Shown: positions 8,603-20,209 of the stretch, piece by piece
Numbering within the stretch: position 1 is the first letter of the stretch
How the letters are laid out: every line of letters starts with the position of its first letter
Assembly (NCBI GenBank): GCA_022495995.1
Contig: JAFEMH010004891.1
Span: 62,001 to 126,000 of the forward strand
Length of the DNA: 64,000 bases
Origin: Adenophora triphylla var. japonica
Taxonomy: Eukaryota; Streptophyta; Magnoliopsida; Asterales; Campanulaceae
Reading direction: 5' to 3'
Program-made: the position numbers and the translations under genes
Notes under the pieces: generated by a model
Databases searched by the model: none
What the model was told of the DNA's origin: nothing
Seen by the model: the letters and a program-made list of their open reading frames with translations, nothing else

Positions 8603-11600
8603 AGTTCGGATGCGGAAAAGGTGAGATGTGCCGTTTTCAAGTTGGAAGGACCCGCGGAGCACTGGTGGCAGGTAGTGAAGGATGGTTGGGACCGGGATTT
8701 GACACCGCAAACTTGGGAGAATTTCACCCGTAAGTTCCGGGATCACTTCGTTCCAATGGTGACTAGAGATAAGAAGGAGGTTGAGTTTCTGAAATTGGAG
8801 CAAGGGGCAATGTCTATAGCACAGTATTCAGCAAAGTTTACGGAGTTGGCCCGATATTGTCCTCATTTGGTACCGGATGAAGAGAGGCATATCTACAGGT
8901 TTGTGAAAGGCTTAAGGGTAGAGTTCCGGAAGCAGCTTTTGACTCATGACTTCGCCAACTTCCAAGCGGCTGTGAACATGGCGTATCGGATTGAGAATGA
9001 CATAGAGGAGCATCGTGGTAAAAATGAAGGTGGGAACAGAAATAGATTCCAAGGTCAAGGTTCGGGACAGAACAGAGGGCAGCCAAGGACTTTTACTTCG
9101 GGAGCAAATCGAGGAGGAAACGTAGCGGCTCCGGCAAATCGTTCGACTTCCGGTCAGTTTGGGACAACGTGTGGATATTGCAAGAGGCAAGGGCATTCGG
9201 AGGACAAGTGTTGGAGCAAGCAAGGCAAGTGTTTGGAGTGTGGGTCGACAGGCCATTTCCGGAGGAATTGTCCCAAGTGGCAGAGTAAGCAAGCTTCGGG
9301 TAGTGGTCAAGGGGGACAAGGTAGTGGTGTGAAGAGAGATGTTGACGGGAAACCCAAGGATAGAGTACAAGGTCGAATGTTTGCTTTGGGTCGAGGAGAG
9401 GTCGATCCCAATGCCGTCATTAGAGGTATAGTCCCTGTCTCAGGAGTTAAGGCCCGCATTCTTATAGATCCCGGGTCTTCCCATTCATTTGTGGCATCTC
9501 ATTTTGCATTTTTATTGCACATTTTGCCTGAATCTATGCCTTACGTGTTGGAGGTCTCTACTCCTATGGGAGAATGCCTTGCATCTTCTTTGATATATCG
9601 TGGTTGTGATGTGACTATATGTGGGCATGTATTGCCGGTGGATTTGGTCGAGTTACCAATCCGTGATTTTGATGTGATCCTTGGGATGGATTGGTTGAGT
9701 CAGTGTCATGCTTTGGTAGACTGTCGTAGAAAACGCGTCTCATTTTCTATGCCTGATGTGCCTACTTTTATATTTGATGCAGATAAATCTATGTTTGGTT
9801 TACATGTTATTTCCGCCTTAAAAGCTAGAAAGATGCTATCTAAGGGGTGTACGGGTTACTTGGCTTATGTGGTAGATTCCAATAAGAAGTCGCCCGAGTT
9901 AGCTCATGTTCCGGTTGTGAATGAGTTTAGTGACGTGTTTTCTAGTGAGTACTCTATGCCTCCGGATTGTGAGGTAGAGTTTTGTATTGACTTAGTACCC
10001 GGTACCGCACCTATCTCTAAAGCACCCTATAGAATGGCTCCGACCGAGTTAAAGGAGTTGAAGGTCCAATTGCAAGAATTGCTAGACCGGGATTTTATTC
10101 GCCCTAGTGTGTCTCCATGGGGAGCACCGGTTCTATTTGTTAGGAAGAAGGATGGTACCTTACGATTATGTATAGATTATCGTTTGTTGAACCAAGCCAC
10201 TATAAAGAATAAGTATCCTCTTCCGCACATAGATGATTTATTTGATCAACTCCAAGGTTCCGTTATCTACTCAAAGCTTGATTTGAGAAGCGGATACCAT
10301 CAGTTGAAGATTAGACCGGATGATATTGCCAAAACAGCTTTCCGAACTAGATATGGTCACTATGAGTTTGTTGTGATGCCGTTCGGGTTGACTAATGCTC
10401 CAGCCGTGTTTATGGATATGATGAACCGTGTTTTCAAGCCTTATCTCGATAGCTTTGTGGTGGTATTCATTGATGATATCCTTGTTTATTCTAAGTCCCG
10501 GGAAGAGCATGAAAATCATTTGAGGATTGTTTTGTCAGTTCTTCGTGAGAAGCAGTTGTACGCCAAGTTCAGCAAGTGTGAGTTTTGGCTCGAGCAGGTT
10601 TCTTTCTTGGGGCATGTAGTGTCGAGTTCGGGAATTTCTGTGGACCCTTCGAAAATTTAAGTCGTGGTTAATTGGAAGCAACCTTCGACTGTGACTGAGG
10701 TTCGTAGTTTCCTTGGTTTGGCGGGGTATTACCGAAGGTTTATTGAGGGGTTTTCTCGGATTGCGACTCCATTGACTAGGTTGACTAGGAAAGATGTATC
10801 ATTCGTATGGGATTCCAAGTGTGAAGAAAGTTTTAATGAATTGAAGAAGAGATTGACGACGGCTCCTGTTCTTACCCTTCCGTATGGTTGTGAGAATTTT
10901 GTGATCTATAGTGATGCCTCGAAGGCGGGTTTGGGTTGTGTATTGATGCAAAATGGGAAAGTTATTGCGTATGCCTCTAGGAAGTTATCACCGGCGGAAC
11001 AGAATTATCCTACTCATGATATGGAATTGGCGGCGATCGTGTTTGCGTTACATAAGTGGAAGCATTACCTTTATGGGGCAAAATTTGAGATATTCACCGA
11101 TCATAAGAGTTTGAAGTACCTATTTACTCAAAAGGAGTTGAACAACCGACAAAGGAGATGGCTTGAGTTCTTGAAGGATTTTGATTGTGTAATTTCTTAT
11201 CATCCGGGGAAGGCCAATGTAGTGGCGGATGCGATTAGCCGAAAGGCGTATGTGACAGCTTTGAGTTCCCGAGAATTGAAGAGTGAGGTAATTATTGCGA
11301 ATGTTCGAGCCGTTCCTACATTGTATGGAGATTTGAAGGAAGCTCAACAAGGTGATCCGGAATTGAAGAAAATTTTAGATCAAGTACAAGATGGGAAAGC
11401 CGGGGAATTTGCGTTGAATAGAGATGGTATTCTAACCTTCCAAGGGAGAATTTGCGTTCCTTCATCACCGGAAATCAAGAGGCGTGTTTTAGAGGATGGC
11501 CATAAGTCCAAGTTTGCGATTCATCCGGGTAGTACGAAAATGTATCAAGACTTGAAGCGTGGGTATTGGTGGAATGGTATGAAGAGGGAAATTGCGGATT

Positions 11601-12766
11601 ATGTTTCTAAGTGTTTGACTTGTCAACAGATTAAGGCTGAACATCAGAGACCGGCGAGACTACTTCAACCGTTAGATATTCCGGAATGGAAATGGGAAGG
11701 GATCTCGATGGATTTCGTTTCAGGTTTGCCTCTTACCGCGAAGAAGATGGATGCTATTTGGGTTATTGTGGATCGGTTGACTAAGTCGGCTCATTTTCTT
11801 CCGGTATCAACCAAGTTTTCGTTAGAGAAGCTAGCTCAGTTATATATGAAGGAGATTGTGAGACTTCACGGGGTTCCGGTTAGTATTGTGTCCGACAGAG
11901 ATCCGAGGTTTACTTCTAGGTTTTGGAGAGCATTGCATGAAGCCTTGGGTTCTAAATTGTGTTTCAGTACGGCATTTCATCCTCAAACCGACGGTCAGTC
12001 CGAGAGAACTATTCAGATACTTGAGGATATGTTACGGGCTTGTGTGATGGATTTCCAATTGTCATGGGAGGATCATCTACCTTTAGTGGAGTTTGCCTAC
12101 AACAATAGTTATCAGTCTAGTATTGAGATGGCTCCGTATGAAGCGTTGTATGGTAGGAAGTGTCGATCTCCGATGTGTTGGGACGAGGTTGGTGAAGCGA
12201 GACTTTGGGGCCCGAATTTGGTTAGAGATTCTACGGAGAAGATCAAGGTGATTCGGGATAGATTGAAGACGGCTCAGAGTAGACAGAAAAGCTACGCCGA
12301 CAATAGAAGACGGGATCTATCTTTTGAGGTTGGTAACTTTGTATTCTTGAAGGTCTCTCCGAGGACGGGAATCAAAAGGTTTGGTAATAAGGGTAAATTG
12401 GCTGCGAGGTTCGTTGGTCCGTTTGAGATCTTAGAGAAGATTGGTGATTTGGCTTACCAGTTGGCATTACCTCCGTCTCTTTCCTTACTCCATGATGTTT
12501 TCCATGTTTCTATGTTGAGGAAGTATTGTCATGATCCTTCCCTTATCTTGAGTTCTCCCCCCGTTGATGTCCAAGCGGACATGTCTTATGTTGAAGAGCC
12601 ATTAAGAGTCTTAGAATTCCAAGTTAAGGAGTTGAGAACTAAGAGTATCCCTATAGTGAAGGTCCTTTGGAAGAATCATACCGTTGAGGAAGCAACGTGG
12701 GAGCTAGAGTCGGAGATGAGAGCGAAATACCCTTGGTTGTTTGAAAATCCAAGTAAGTCTTTTTAA
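8603..12766 (+). pseudogene. Tekay/Del chromovirus gag-pol, 5'-truncated, one in-frame stop
   Basis: One reading frame runs from the LTR junction to TAA after 12763, broken only by TAA at 10658-10660 where the family has a Glu codon (first base changed). In order: gag without its N-terminus (GPAEHWW near 8650); two CX2CX4HX4C zinc knuckles (about 9170-9211 and 9229-9271); aspartic protease ([10 protein letters not shown], about 9462-9491); reverse transcriptase with FIDDILVYS at about 10466; RNase H with YSDAS, MELAA and TDHKSL; integrase with an HHCC zinc finger, SDRDPRF and [10 protein letters not shown]; and a C-terminal chromodomain (EEATWELE near 12690). The chromodomain and lineage motifs place it in Tekay/Del. 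The start codon lies in the missing part. It could not move on its own. Confidence 0.93.
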
Positions 12767-12788
12767 AATTCGGGACGAATTTTCTTTA

Positions 12789-12800
12789 AGGGGGAGTGAG
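12789..12800 (+). other. Polypurine tract of the Tekay element
   Basis: AGGGGGAGTGAG directly precedes the LTR start TGTAACGACC, in the position that primes plus-strand DNA. Confidence 0.8.
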
Positions 12801-15089
12801 TGTAACGACCCTAACCTTAGACACTACTTTTAATATCATATTGTGTGCTTTTAATATTATTGTTAATATTATGTGTCCATTTTTATATACTTGATTTCAT
12901 ATGTTAGGATAAATGATAGTAAAATAAATTCATGCTCTAGGAAAAATATAAAAAGAAAATAGAAATAAATAAGGTTTGAGATGAGGTTAAATGGTGGGGG
13001 AAGAAATTAGAATAAAGGGTTTTATTTTAATGTCTTAGAATTTGAAGTAGATAGTTAGTTAATATTTGAAAGCCTTGGATTAAAATGATAGGGTGGGGGA
13101 CCATCCCCCCTAATTCACTCTTCTTTCCCTCAAAAGTCAACAAACCACCATACCTCCCATACTCTTCTCCTTCCCCTACCCATACTTCTCCTATTCACCT
13201 CCCTCATCCTTTTCATTTTACTCTTACCATTCTCCATGGAAAGAGCCTTTGTGAAAGCCTCCATTTCTTAAACTCCTACCAAGATCATTTCTTGTCCATT
13301 TTTAAATCCAAGTGTCCTTTTGTGAGTGGTTCATCTCAAGAAGTTGATCAAGCCTAGAAAAGCTTCATTCCATCTTGTATTTGCTAAGGTGAGTTATTAT
13401 GACCCTTTTCCTTCTTTGAATGTTCATGAATATTTATGTTATTATGGATGTTCTATTTGCTTTGTTGCTTGGGAAAACTTTCTTAGATTGAGGAAATGTT
13501 ATGGTTCATGGAAGTTACAATGATCTAGGTTTAAGATATGATTCCATGGAGTTAAATGAGTAGAATGAAGTTACCAAAGTTGGAAATTCCCTTTTAGTTC
13601 ACAAATTGGAAGTCATTTGGTTGGAAATTGGGTTTCTTGGGATTTTAGTGTTGTTGCTGCTGTTATACCAGTTTCTGGGCCAAGGCACGAGTCGTGCCCT
13701 GGGGGACGAGTCGTGCCCTTGGCCAAATTGTGGTCACGAGTCGTGACTTGGATAAAGGGAAGTCGTGCCTTGTTGGGGGACGCCAGAATCAGAAAGGGGC
13801 CACTTGGGCACGAGTCGTGCCCTGGGGGACGAGTCGTGCCCTGGCCTGGTTACAATGTATCAACTTTAGAGCTGTTCAAACCTAATCAAACTCGAACCAA
13901 AATGAAATCTCTTTAACCTAGATTAAAGTAGAATACTTTGGCTACACAATGACATATTAAGTGATCAAAATGGAATTGGGGAAGTACTTTAAATATTGCT
14001 TGGAAAACGCTTGATAGCCTCATTTAGTAACTTGGCAAATGGGATTCCAACTTGGTAGATTTAACTCCGGCCTTCTTAGAGGCGACGTATTATTGTATAA
14101 TGACCTTGTAGGATGGATTGATGATACTTCCTTGCCTTACTTGAAGTTCTTATACATTGTTTATAATATGCATAGTGTGTTGTATAACTGTTGCACTATG
14201 ATATTGGTTGGACATGAGTATATTTTACCATGTTGCTATATTGTTATCCCTTTTTGTGGGTTATATTTCAAGTAACTATTATGTGCTTGATATTTGTTAA
14301 TCAGCTGATGTTGGGGGTATAACATAATACGATCAATTATGGAAGTGTGACCTAATGTGATCGGATTATGTTATATCTGTGACCGTCCCCTCCTGTGGCC
14401 ACATGTCGGGGTATAGCATCTGTAGTGAGCCAAAAGCCTTACAGAGTTGCTACTATCTTATTTGGTTCCCTGAAAAACGGGTCTTATAAGATGTGAGTAT
14501 TGCTTAAGCAGCTCACTGTAAGATTGGAGTATTATTATACCCAATGTTGTACGACTATTGTTCAGACGGGAAAAGGTAAACCAAGGTAATGGAATGTGTT
14601 TACAGCTTTTCCAATGTGTTATGTGCGACTTGTTATGTGTTGCATTTATTTGGCATATTGCTGCATTCATAATAGCTTGCTGAGATTTATTCTCACCCCT
14701 CTCCCTTTAATGTTTTTAGATCCCGAGACAGGCGGACCGACCAAGTAAGGGCGGAAAGGAGTTTGGCAGTGAGCTTTTGGGTATTTTCGGGGTACGATAG
14801 GTTGGCGTAGAAAATATATTTTGTTATAATTTCTTTAAGGAGTTTGTAATTATAAACTTTACATTTCTACGTTAAAACCAATATCTTTTGTAACTAAACA
14901 GGTGAATGTTTTCAAAGTTGGTCAACTCCTCCTCCAAAGTGGAGAGGAGTGGAGTTATTTTGAAATGACAATGTTAATGATGTTTATATGTGAAAGTTAA
15001 ATCCAAGTTTTAAAAGTTTAGTAAATTTGGGTTAGTTTGGGGACGCTCCAACTCGGGACACGTGTAGGTTCCGGGTCGGGATCCTCACA
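12801..15089 (+). mobile_element. 3' LTR of the Tekay/Del element (2289 bp)
   Basis: It begins TGTAACGACCC and ends GGGTCGGGATCCTCACA, inverted-complementary ends typical of Tekay LTRs. The following bases ATCAATGTTGTTTTAGAC occur uninterrupted inside a sister repeat unit near 25220, which fixes the LTR end and suggests ATCAA as the target duplication; the upstream half was lost with the 5' end. The ORFs inside (13085-13523, 13617-13916, 14039-14275) are not recognised and are treated as noise. Confidence 0.9.
13685..13842 (+). promoter_or_regulatory. Five clustered ACGAGTCGTG palindromes in the Tekay LTR
   Basis: Copies at 13685-13697 (GCACGAGTCGTGC), about 13706-13717, 13734-13746 (TCACGAGTCGTGA), 13808-13820 and about 13829-13840, with a half-site near 13771. 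The first pair and last pair share the flank CCCTGGGGGACGAG, so the cluster itself was duplicated. Confidence 0.6.
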
Positions 15090-15908
15090 ATCAATGTTGT
15101 TTTAGACAACTTTCTTCTTATCTAATAAGAGTTGTTGTTATAAAAAATGCGTTTTTTATAAACTTAAGAAAAAATCATTTTTACACTGTCACTACTTAAT
15201 GATACATACACTGACACATTTTACACTGATATTTTTTTATACTAACACTGACATTTTTTTACCCTACACTGACACTATTTTATACTGTCACTTAATAATA
15301 TATTCAATTGCACTCTTTATACTGACATTTGTTTACACTAACACTGACATTTTTTAACATTAACACTGACACTTTTTTACAATGACACTTAATAATACAT
15401 GCACCGACACTCTTTATACTGGCACTCTGTTACACTAACACTAACACTGACACTTTTTTACGATAATACTCTTACTTAATAATAAATACAATGACAATAT
15501 TTACACTGGTACTTTGTTAAACTAACACTGACACTTAATAATATATGCACTTACACTTTGTTACTCTAACACTGACACTAGCGGGGAAATCAAAACACGT
15601 TTTTTTTTACTTTTTCTAACATTTAAAAAATGCATTTTTTTTTTAAGGTTGGCATCTAATAATGCGTGTTTAATTAAAAATAAATTAATATTATTTTAAA
15701 CAATTATATTGTCGGAATAAGAATCTCATTCCTACTAAAATGACAAATATTGAACACTATTGTTTTGGAAAAGTTTGTCCTTATGTGCTTTGTATAATTA
15801 CAAAAAATTCATTATTTACTAACCTATTCTTTACCTACTTTCGTTATCAATAATAATGTTTTTGATAATTTTATTCTCAACCTATTTCAATTGTTTACTA
15901 ATTTTTTA

Positions 15909-16611
15909 CTCTCTTCATTCCTGATCAAGAGTTCTATTTTACCTTTTGATCCGTCCCAGACCAACTAAGAGTCTCATTCCATAAATAAAAATATGTGAAC
16001 AGTATTTCGGACATTTATATTCTTATAATGTTTACTCCCTCCGTCCCGCCCGAAAAGCCACAAATTTCCATTTTGGGCATCCCATTTAAAAAGACACTTT
16101 TCCAAAAAGGAAAGTTTTTATTACTATTCCACCCACTCATTCTCTCTCCTACTTTACTTTTACACTCACAACATTCTCTCTCCTAACTATTCCTCCCACT
16201 CATTCTCTCTCCTATTTAATTTTTCATACTCACAACATTTAAATTTTTTCTCTTTCCTACATCATTTTCCTTAATTTGCGTGCGAGGTTTGGTTTGGGCA
16301 TTTTCGGGCGGGACGGAGGGAGTATATATTTACAAAAAAATCATTCATTATACCCTTATAATTTTAACATATTTACAAAAAAATCAATCATTAACTTACT
16401 ATTCCTCCCACTCATTTTCTTTTCTACAAAAAAATCATTCATTAACTTACTATTTCTCCCACTCATTCTCTCTCCTATTAAATATTTTTAACTTTTACAT
16501 TATCTCTCCTCTAATCTTCTACCCACTTTCAATTTTTTATTCATTTTTTTTTAAAATTTTCTTAAAATCGTGAATTACTCCCCTAGGACTCTTGATCCAA
16601 AACGGAGGGAG
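15909..16611 (+). mobile_element. Stowaway MITE (outer), itself containing another Stowaway
   Basis: Ends CTCTCTTCATTCCTGATCAAGAG and ...CTTGATCCAAAACGGAGGGAG are flanked by TA. Uninterrupted relatives of about 407 bp stand at the same place in R2, R3 and R4 (21321, 23884, 26420). The extra length here is the inner element at 16035-16322. Confidence 0.8.
16035..16322 (+). mobile_element. Stowaway MITE (inner, 288 bp) with perfect 22-bp inverted ends
   Basis: CTCCCTCCGTCCCGCCCGAA at the left is matched exactly by its complement at the right, with TA on both sides. The sister Stowaways in R2-R4 lack it, so insertion after unit duplication is directly visible. Confidence 0.9.
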
Positions 16612-16811
16612 TATATTTTTTTAATAAACGTACAAAACCAACCAAGTTAAAACTCTTAATTTAGGACGAAAAACGAAGTACTCCATCTGTTTCAAGGTAA
16701 AGATCTTACTTTTCTTTTCGATCTTTCCCGATTAAGATTTTTAATTTGCTTTATTTATTAAATGAAAAATGAAAATCATTTACTACACTAATAATAATAA
16801 TCTATTTACTA

Positions 16812-17109
16812 CTTTCTTCATCCCGCTTGAAGTGTTTCAACTTTTTTTCTTGGACGTTCCATTTAAAGTGTCTCAATTCCAAAATGAAAAGTTTTTATTA
16901 TTTTTATACTCTTCCTACCCCACTCATTCTCTTTCCTACTTTACTTTTACACTCACAATATTCTCTCTCCTAACTATTCCTCCCGCTCATTCTTTCTCCT
17001 ATTTAATTTTTCATACTCACAACATTTAACCTTTTTCTCATTATTACCTCACTTTTTTTAATTCCCGCACCAATCTCATTTTGAAACACTTCGAGTGAGA
17101 CGGAGGGAG
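16812..17109 (+). mobile_element. Stowaway MITE (298 bp)
   Basis: Left CTTTCTTCATCCCGCTTGAAG and right CTTCGAGTGAGACGGAGGGAG, flanked by TA. The empty site CTATTTACTATTATTTACC is present in R2 near 21922. Confidence 0.85.
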
Positions 17110-17275
17110 TATTATTTACCGACTTCCTCTTTCCTATTTTTGCCTGCAAATTATGCAGCAATAATTATGAAGCCCAGGCCGTATAAGTTAAAACAAAGAA
17201 CATGGGTTCACACATTCCTGACTCTGTCGCACTACTCCAGCTAATAATGCATTTTTAATTAAAAATAGATTAATA

Positions 17276-17507
17276 CTCCCTCCGTTTTAAAATGTTGTTC
17301 CATTTAATTTTTTTGTTGAACTTTGACCACAAATTTATGAAAGATTAATCATCTTCATGAAATTCTAAAAATTGTTGGTGATAATATTATTAATGGTGAA
17401 TCAATAGGAATTTTTAGAATTTCATGAACATAATTAAATTGTCATATATTTATGGTCAAAGTTCAACAAAAAATTCAAATGGAACAAATATTTTAAGACG
17501 GAGGAAG
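17276..17507 (+). mobile_element. Stowaway-type MITE (232 bp) with long inverted repeats
   Basis: CTCCCTCCGTTTTAAAATGTT at the left is complementary to the right end AATATTTTAAGACGGAGGAAG, flanked by TA. Internal arms such as GAACTTTGACCA and TGGTCAAAGTTC also pair, so the whole element can fold into a hairpin. R2 near 22095 shows the site without it. Confidence 0.85.
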
Positions 17508-17829
17508 TATTAATTTAAACATTTATATTGTCAATTCACTTGTTAAAATAGTACTCCTCTCTAGGTGACAGAAAAAGAAATACTCCCTCCAATGGCCTCC
17601 ATCCCCCCATAATAAGAGTAATACATTTCATTTTGGTGAATTTCAGAATAAGAATCTCATTCATAAAATGACAAATACTCCCTCCGTCCTTAGAAAAATG
17701 TCGCCATTTTAGATTCGGCAAGCAAATTAAGGAAAAAAGTGGGATGAAAAAATGTTATGAATGTAATTTGAAAAGAGGAGAGAGAATTAGTGAAGAAAAT
17801 ATTAAATTTAAAAAGTGTTGTGAGTGTAA

Positions 17830-19373
17830 GACTACCCACAATGGTTTCATCCCCTTCCCCTATTTCATTCAACACTTTTTACACTTTTTCTCATCCACCT
17901 AATATTTCATCTACCCATTTCATTTAACCCCCTACAATAACTAACTTAAATTTAATTTCAACTTCTTCCAACTCATCATTCTATACCCCACCACTTTTAT
18001 TTTATTTATATTCTCTGTTTTTGAAAAGTGAGTGTTTTTTTTTGTGTCCAAATAAAATGAAACTTATATCGATTTCTAGGGAAAAAAATGATGAATTTTG
18101 GTGAAAAAAAAAATTAAAAAAAAAATTAATTTACTAGGTAATAATTCAGTCCAAATTGAATACTAAGTGTTTTTTTTTTGTGTCTAAATCAAATGAAACT
18201 TATATCGATTTGTAGGGAAAAAAATGATGAATTTTGGTGAAAAAACATAAAAAAAAAAAAATTAATTTACTATGTAATAATTCAGCCCAAATTGAAAACT
18301 AAGTGTTTTTTTTTTGTATCCAAATCAAATGAAACTTATATCGATTTGTAGGGAAAAAAAATGATGAATTTTGGTGAAAAAAAAATTTAAAAAAAAATTA
18401 ATTTACTAGGTAATAATTCAGCCCAAATTGAAAACTAAGTGTTTTTTTTTTGTATCCAAATCAAATGAAACTTATATCGATTTGTAGGGAAAAAAATGAT
18501 GAATTTTGGTGAAAAAAAATTAAAAAAAAAATTAATTTACTAGGTAATAATTCAGCCCAAATTGAAAACTAAGTGTTTTTTTTTGTGTCCAAATCAAATG
18601 AAACTTATATCAATTTGTAGGAAAAAAAAATGATGAATTTTGGTGAAAAAAAAAATTAAAAAAAAAAATTAATCTACTAGGTAATAATTCAGCCCAAATT
18701 GAAAACTAAGTGTTTTTTTTTTTGTATCCAAATCAAATGAAACTTATATCGATTTGTAGGGAAAAAAATGATGAATTTTGGTGAAAAAATCAAATGAAAC
18801 TTATATCGATTTGTAGGGAAAAAAAATGATGAATTTTGGTGAAAAAAAAATTAAAAAAAAAAAATTAATCTACTAGGTAATAATTCAGCCCAAATTGAAA
18901 ACTAAGTGTTTTTTTTTGTATCCAAATCAAATGAAACTTATATCGATTTGTAGGGAAAAAAATGATGAATTTTGGTGAAAAAAAAAATTAAAAAAAAAAA
19001 TTAATTTACTAGGTAATAATTCAGCCCAAATTGAAAACTAAGTATTTTTTTTTGTGTCCAAATCAAATGAAACTTATATCAATTTGTAGGAAAAAAAAAT
19101 GATGAATTTTGGTGAATTTTTCTTTTTATTTTTAAATCATTTATTATGAGATAATTGAGTTTAAATAATTGGGTGAAAAAGTGATAAAGTCAAGACCAAT
19201 AAGGTCTTGACACGTGGCAACTTAAAAAAAAAAAAAAACAAAATCAGTGTTTCATCCGGGATGAAACATTTCATCCCGTGGTTTCATCCGGCCCTGTTTC
19301 ATTCGCCCATTGTAAGGCTTCAGTGGGATGAAATGGGATTTCATCCCCCATTTCATCCCCATTGTGGGTAGTC
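17830..19373 (+). mobile_element. Harbinger-like nonautonomous element (1544 bp) with an internal minisatellite
   Basis: The terminal inverted repeats GACTACCCACAATGG / CCATTGTGGGTAGTC (allowing one offset base) are flanked by TAA on each side, the 3-bp target length of PIF/Harbinger elements. The subterminal parts are full of ATGAAAT/ATTTCAT words that can pair. The interior is an array of about 130 bp per unit. There is no transposase ORF. The family assignment rests on the TAA duplication, because the terminal bases are not the usual GGG/GGC start, so it is moderate. Confidence 0.7.
18010..19120 (+). repeat. Minisatellite of about 130 bp, about eight copies, inside the Harbinger-like element
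   Basis: Each unit has GTGTTTTTTTTTGT, CCAAATCAAATGAAACTTAT, a GATGAATTTTGGTGAAA block and TAGGTAATAATTCAGCCCAA. Units begin near 18035, 18170, 18300, 18440, 18570, 18710, 18900 and 19040. A short partial duplication lies near 18787-18840. Most variation is in the A and T runs. Confidence 0.88.
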
Positions 19374-20209
19374 TAATAGTGTTTTAGAAGAGAGAATGAG
19401 TGGAGGAAATAATGAGTGGGTGTAATAGAATATTAATAAAACATTTTCATTTTAAGAAAAATGACGCTTCAAACGGGACGCTATTTTAGGTAAAAAGTGT
19501 CGGATTTCTTGGGAAGGGGGGAGTATTGAACACTATTGTTTTGGAAAAGTTTGTCCTTATGTGCTTGTATAATTACAAAGAAATTCATTACTTACTAACC
19601 TATTATTTACGAGTTGCTATTATAAAAAATGCATTTTTTTTTAATTTTAATGAAAAATTATTTTTACACTGACACTTAATAATACATGCACTGTCACTTT
19701 TCACACTAACACTCTTTCCCCACCACCTTGTAGTGCCCACATAAAATAATTCATCCCCCTAATCTGGTTTCTTTATTTCAATTTTAATATTTTAATGGTC
19801 TACTCCCCGTATCTATTTGAAAGAAAAGGCATAAAATAAATTTTGCACGAAAATTAAAATTAATGTATAATGTATTAAATATTGTGAATATTAAAAGTGA
19901 GGTAGAAAAGAGAATGCGGGATAGAGAATTATAAATGCATAATTATTTTGATTATAACAAGTGGGCCTATGAATATGAATAAATAAGTACTCCCTCCGTT
20001 CCAGACCAAGAGTCCTACTTTCCTTTTTGGTCCAACAATTAAATATATCCTGCCAGATATCCCTAAACCGTTCAGACACTCTTTATACTAGCATGTCACT
20101 CTTTACACTGGCACTTTGTTACACTAACACTGACACTTTTTTTACAATAATACTATTACTTAATAATAAATACAATGACACTATTTACACTGGTACTTTG
20201 TTAAACTAA

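Larger units (their letters stand above)
17678..19523 (+). mobile_element. Stowaway MITE split by a Harbinger-like element
   Basis: Left end CTCCCTCCGTCCTTAGAAAA and right end ...TTGGGAAGGGGGGAG are flanked by TA; the empty site ATGACAAATATTGAA is seen in R2 near 22251. Without the nested 17830-19373 insert the element is about 300 bp, a normal Stowaway length. Confidence 0.8.
15090..19943 (+). repeat. R1: first copy of the AT-rich R repeat unit, interrupted by nested MITEs
   Basis: The unit consists of degenerate runs of ACACTGACACTT...TTACACTG (15180-15590), a block CACTAGCG...AATCAAAACACG, then blocks around TAATAATGCGTGTTTAATT and CACTATTGTTTTGGAAAAG. The same order recurs in R2-R4. Five TA-flanked MITEs and one Harbinger-like element are inserted in it. 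There is no protein gene; the short ORFs are translations of low-complexity DNA. Confidence 0.85.

Noticed and set aside
10271..10519. Minus-strand ORF of 82 residues
   Set aside because: It is a shadow of the plus-strand reverse transcriptase.
13085..14275. Several ORFs of 60-100 residues in the Tekay LTR
   Set aside because: No domain, no codon pattern, and they lie within an LTR; treated as chance ORFs.
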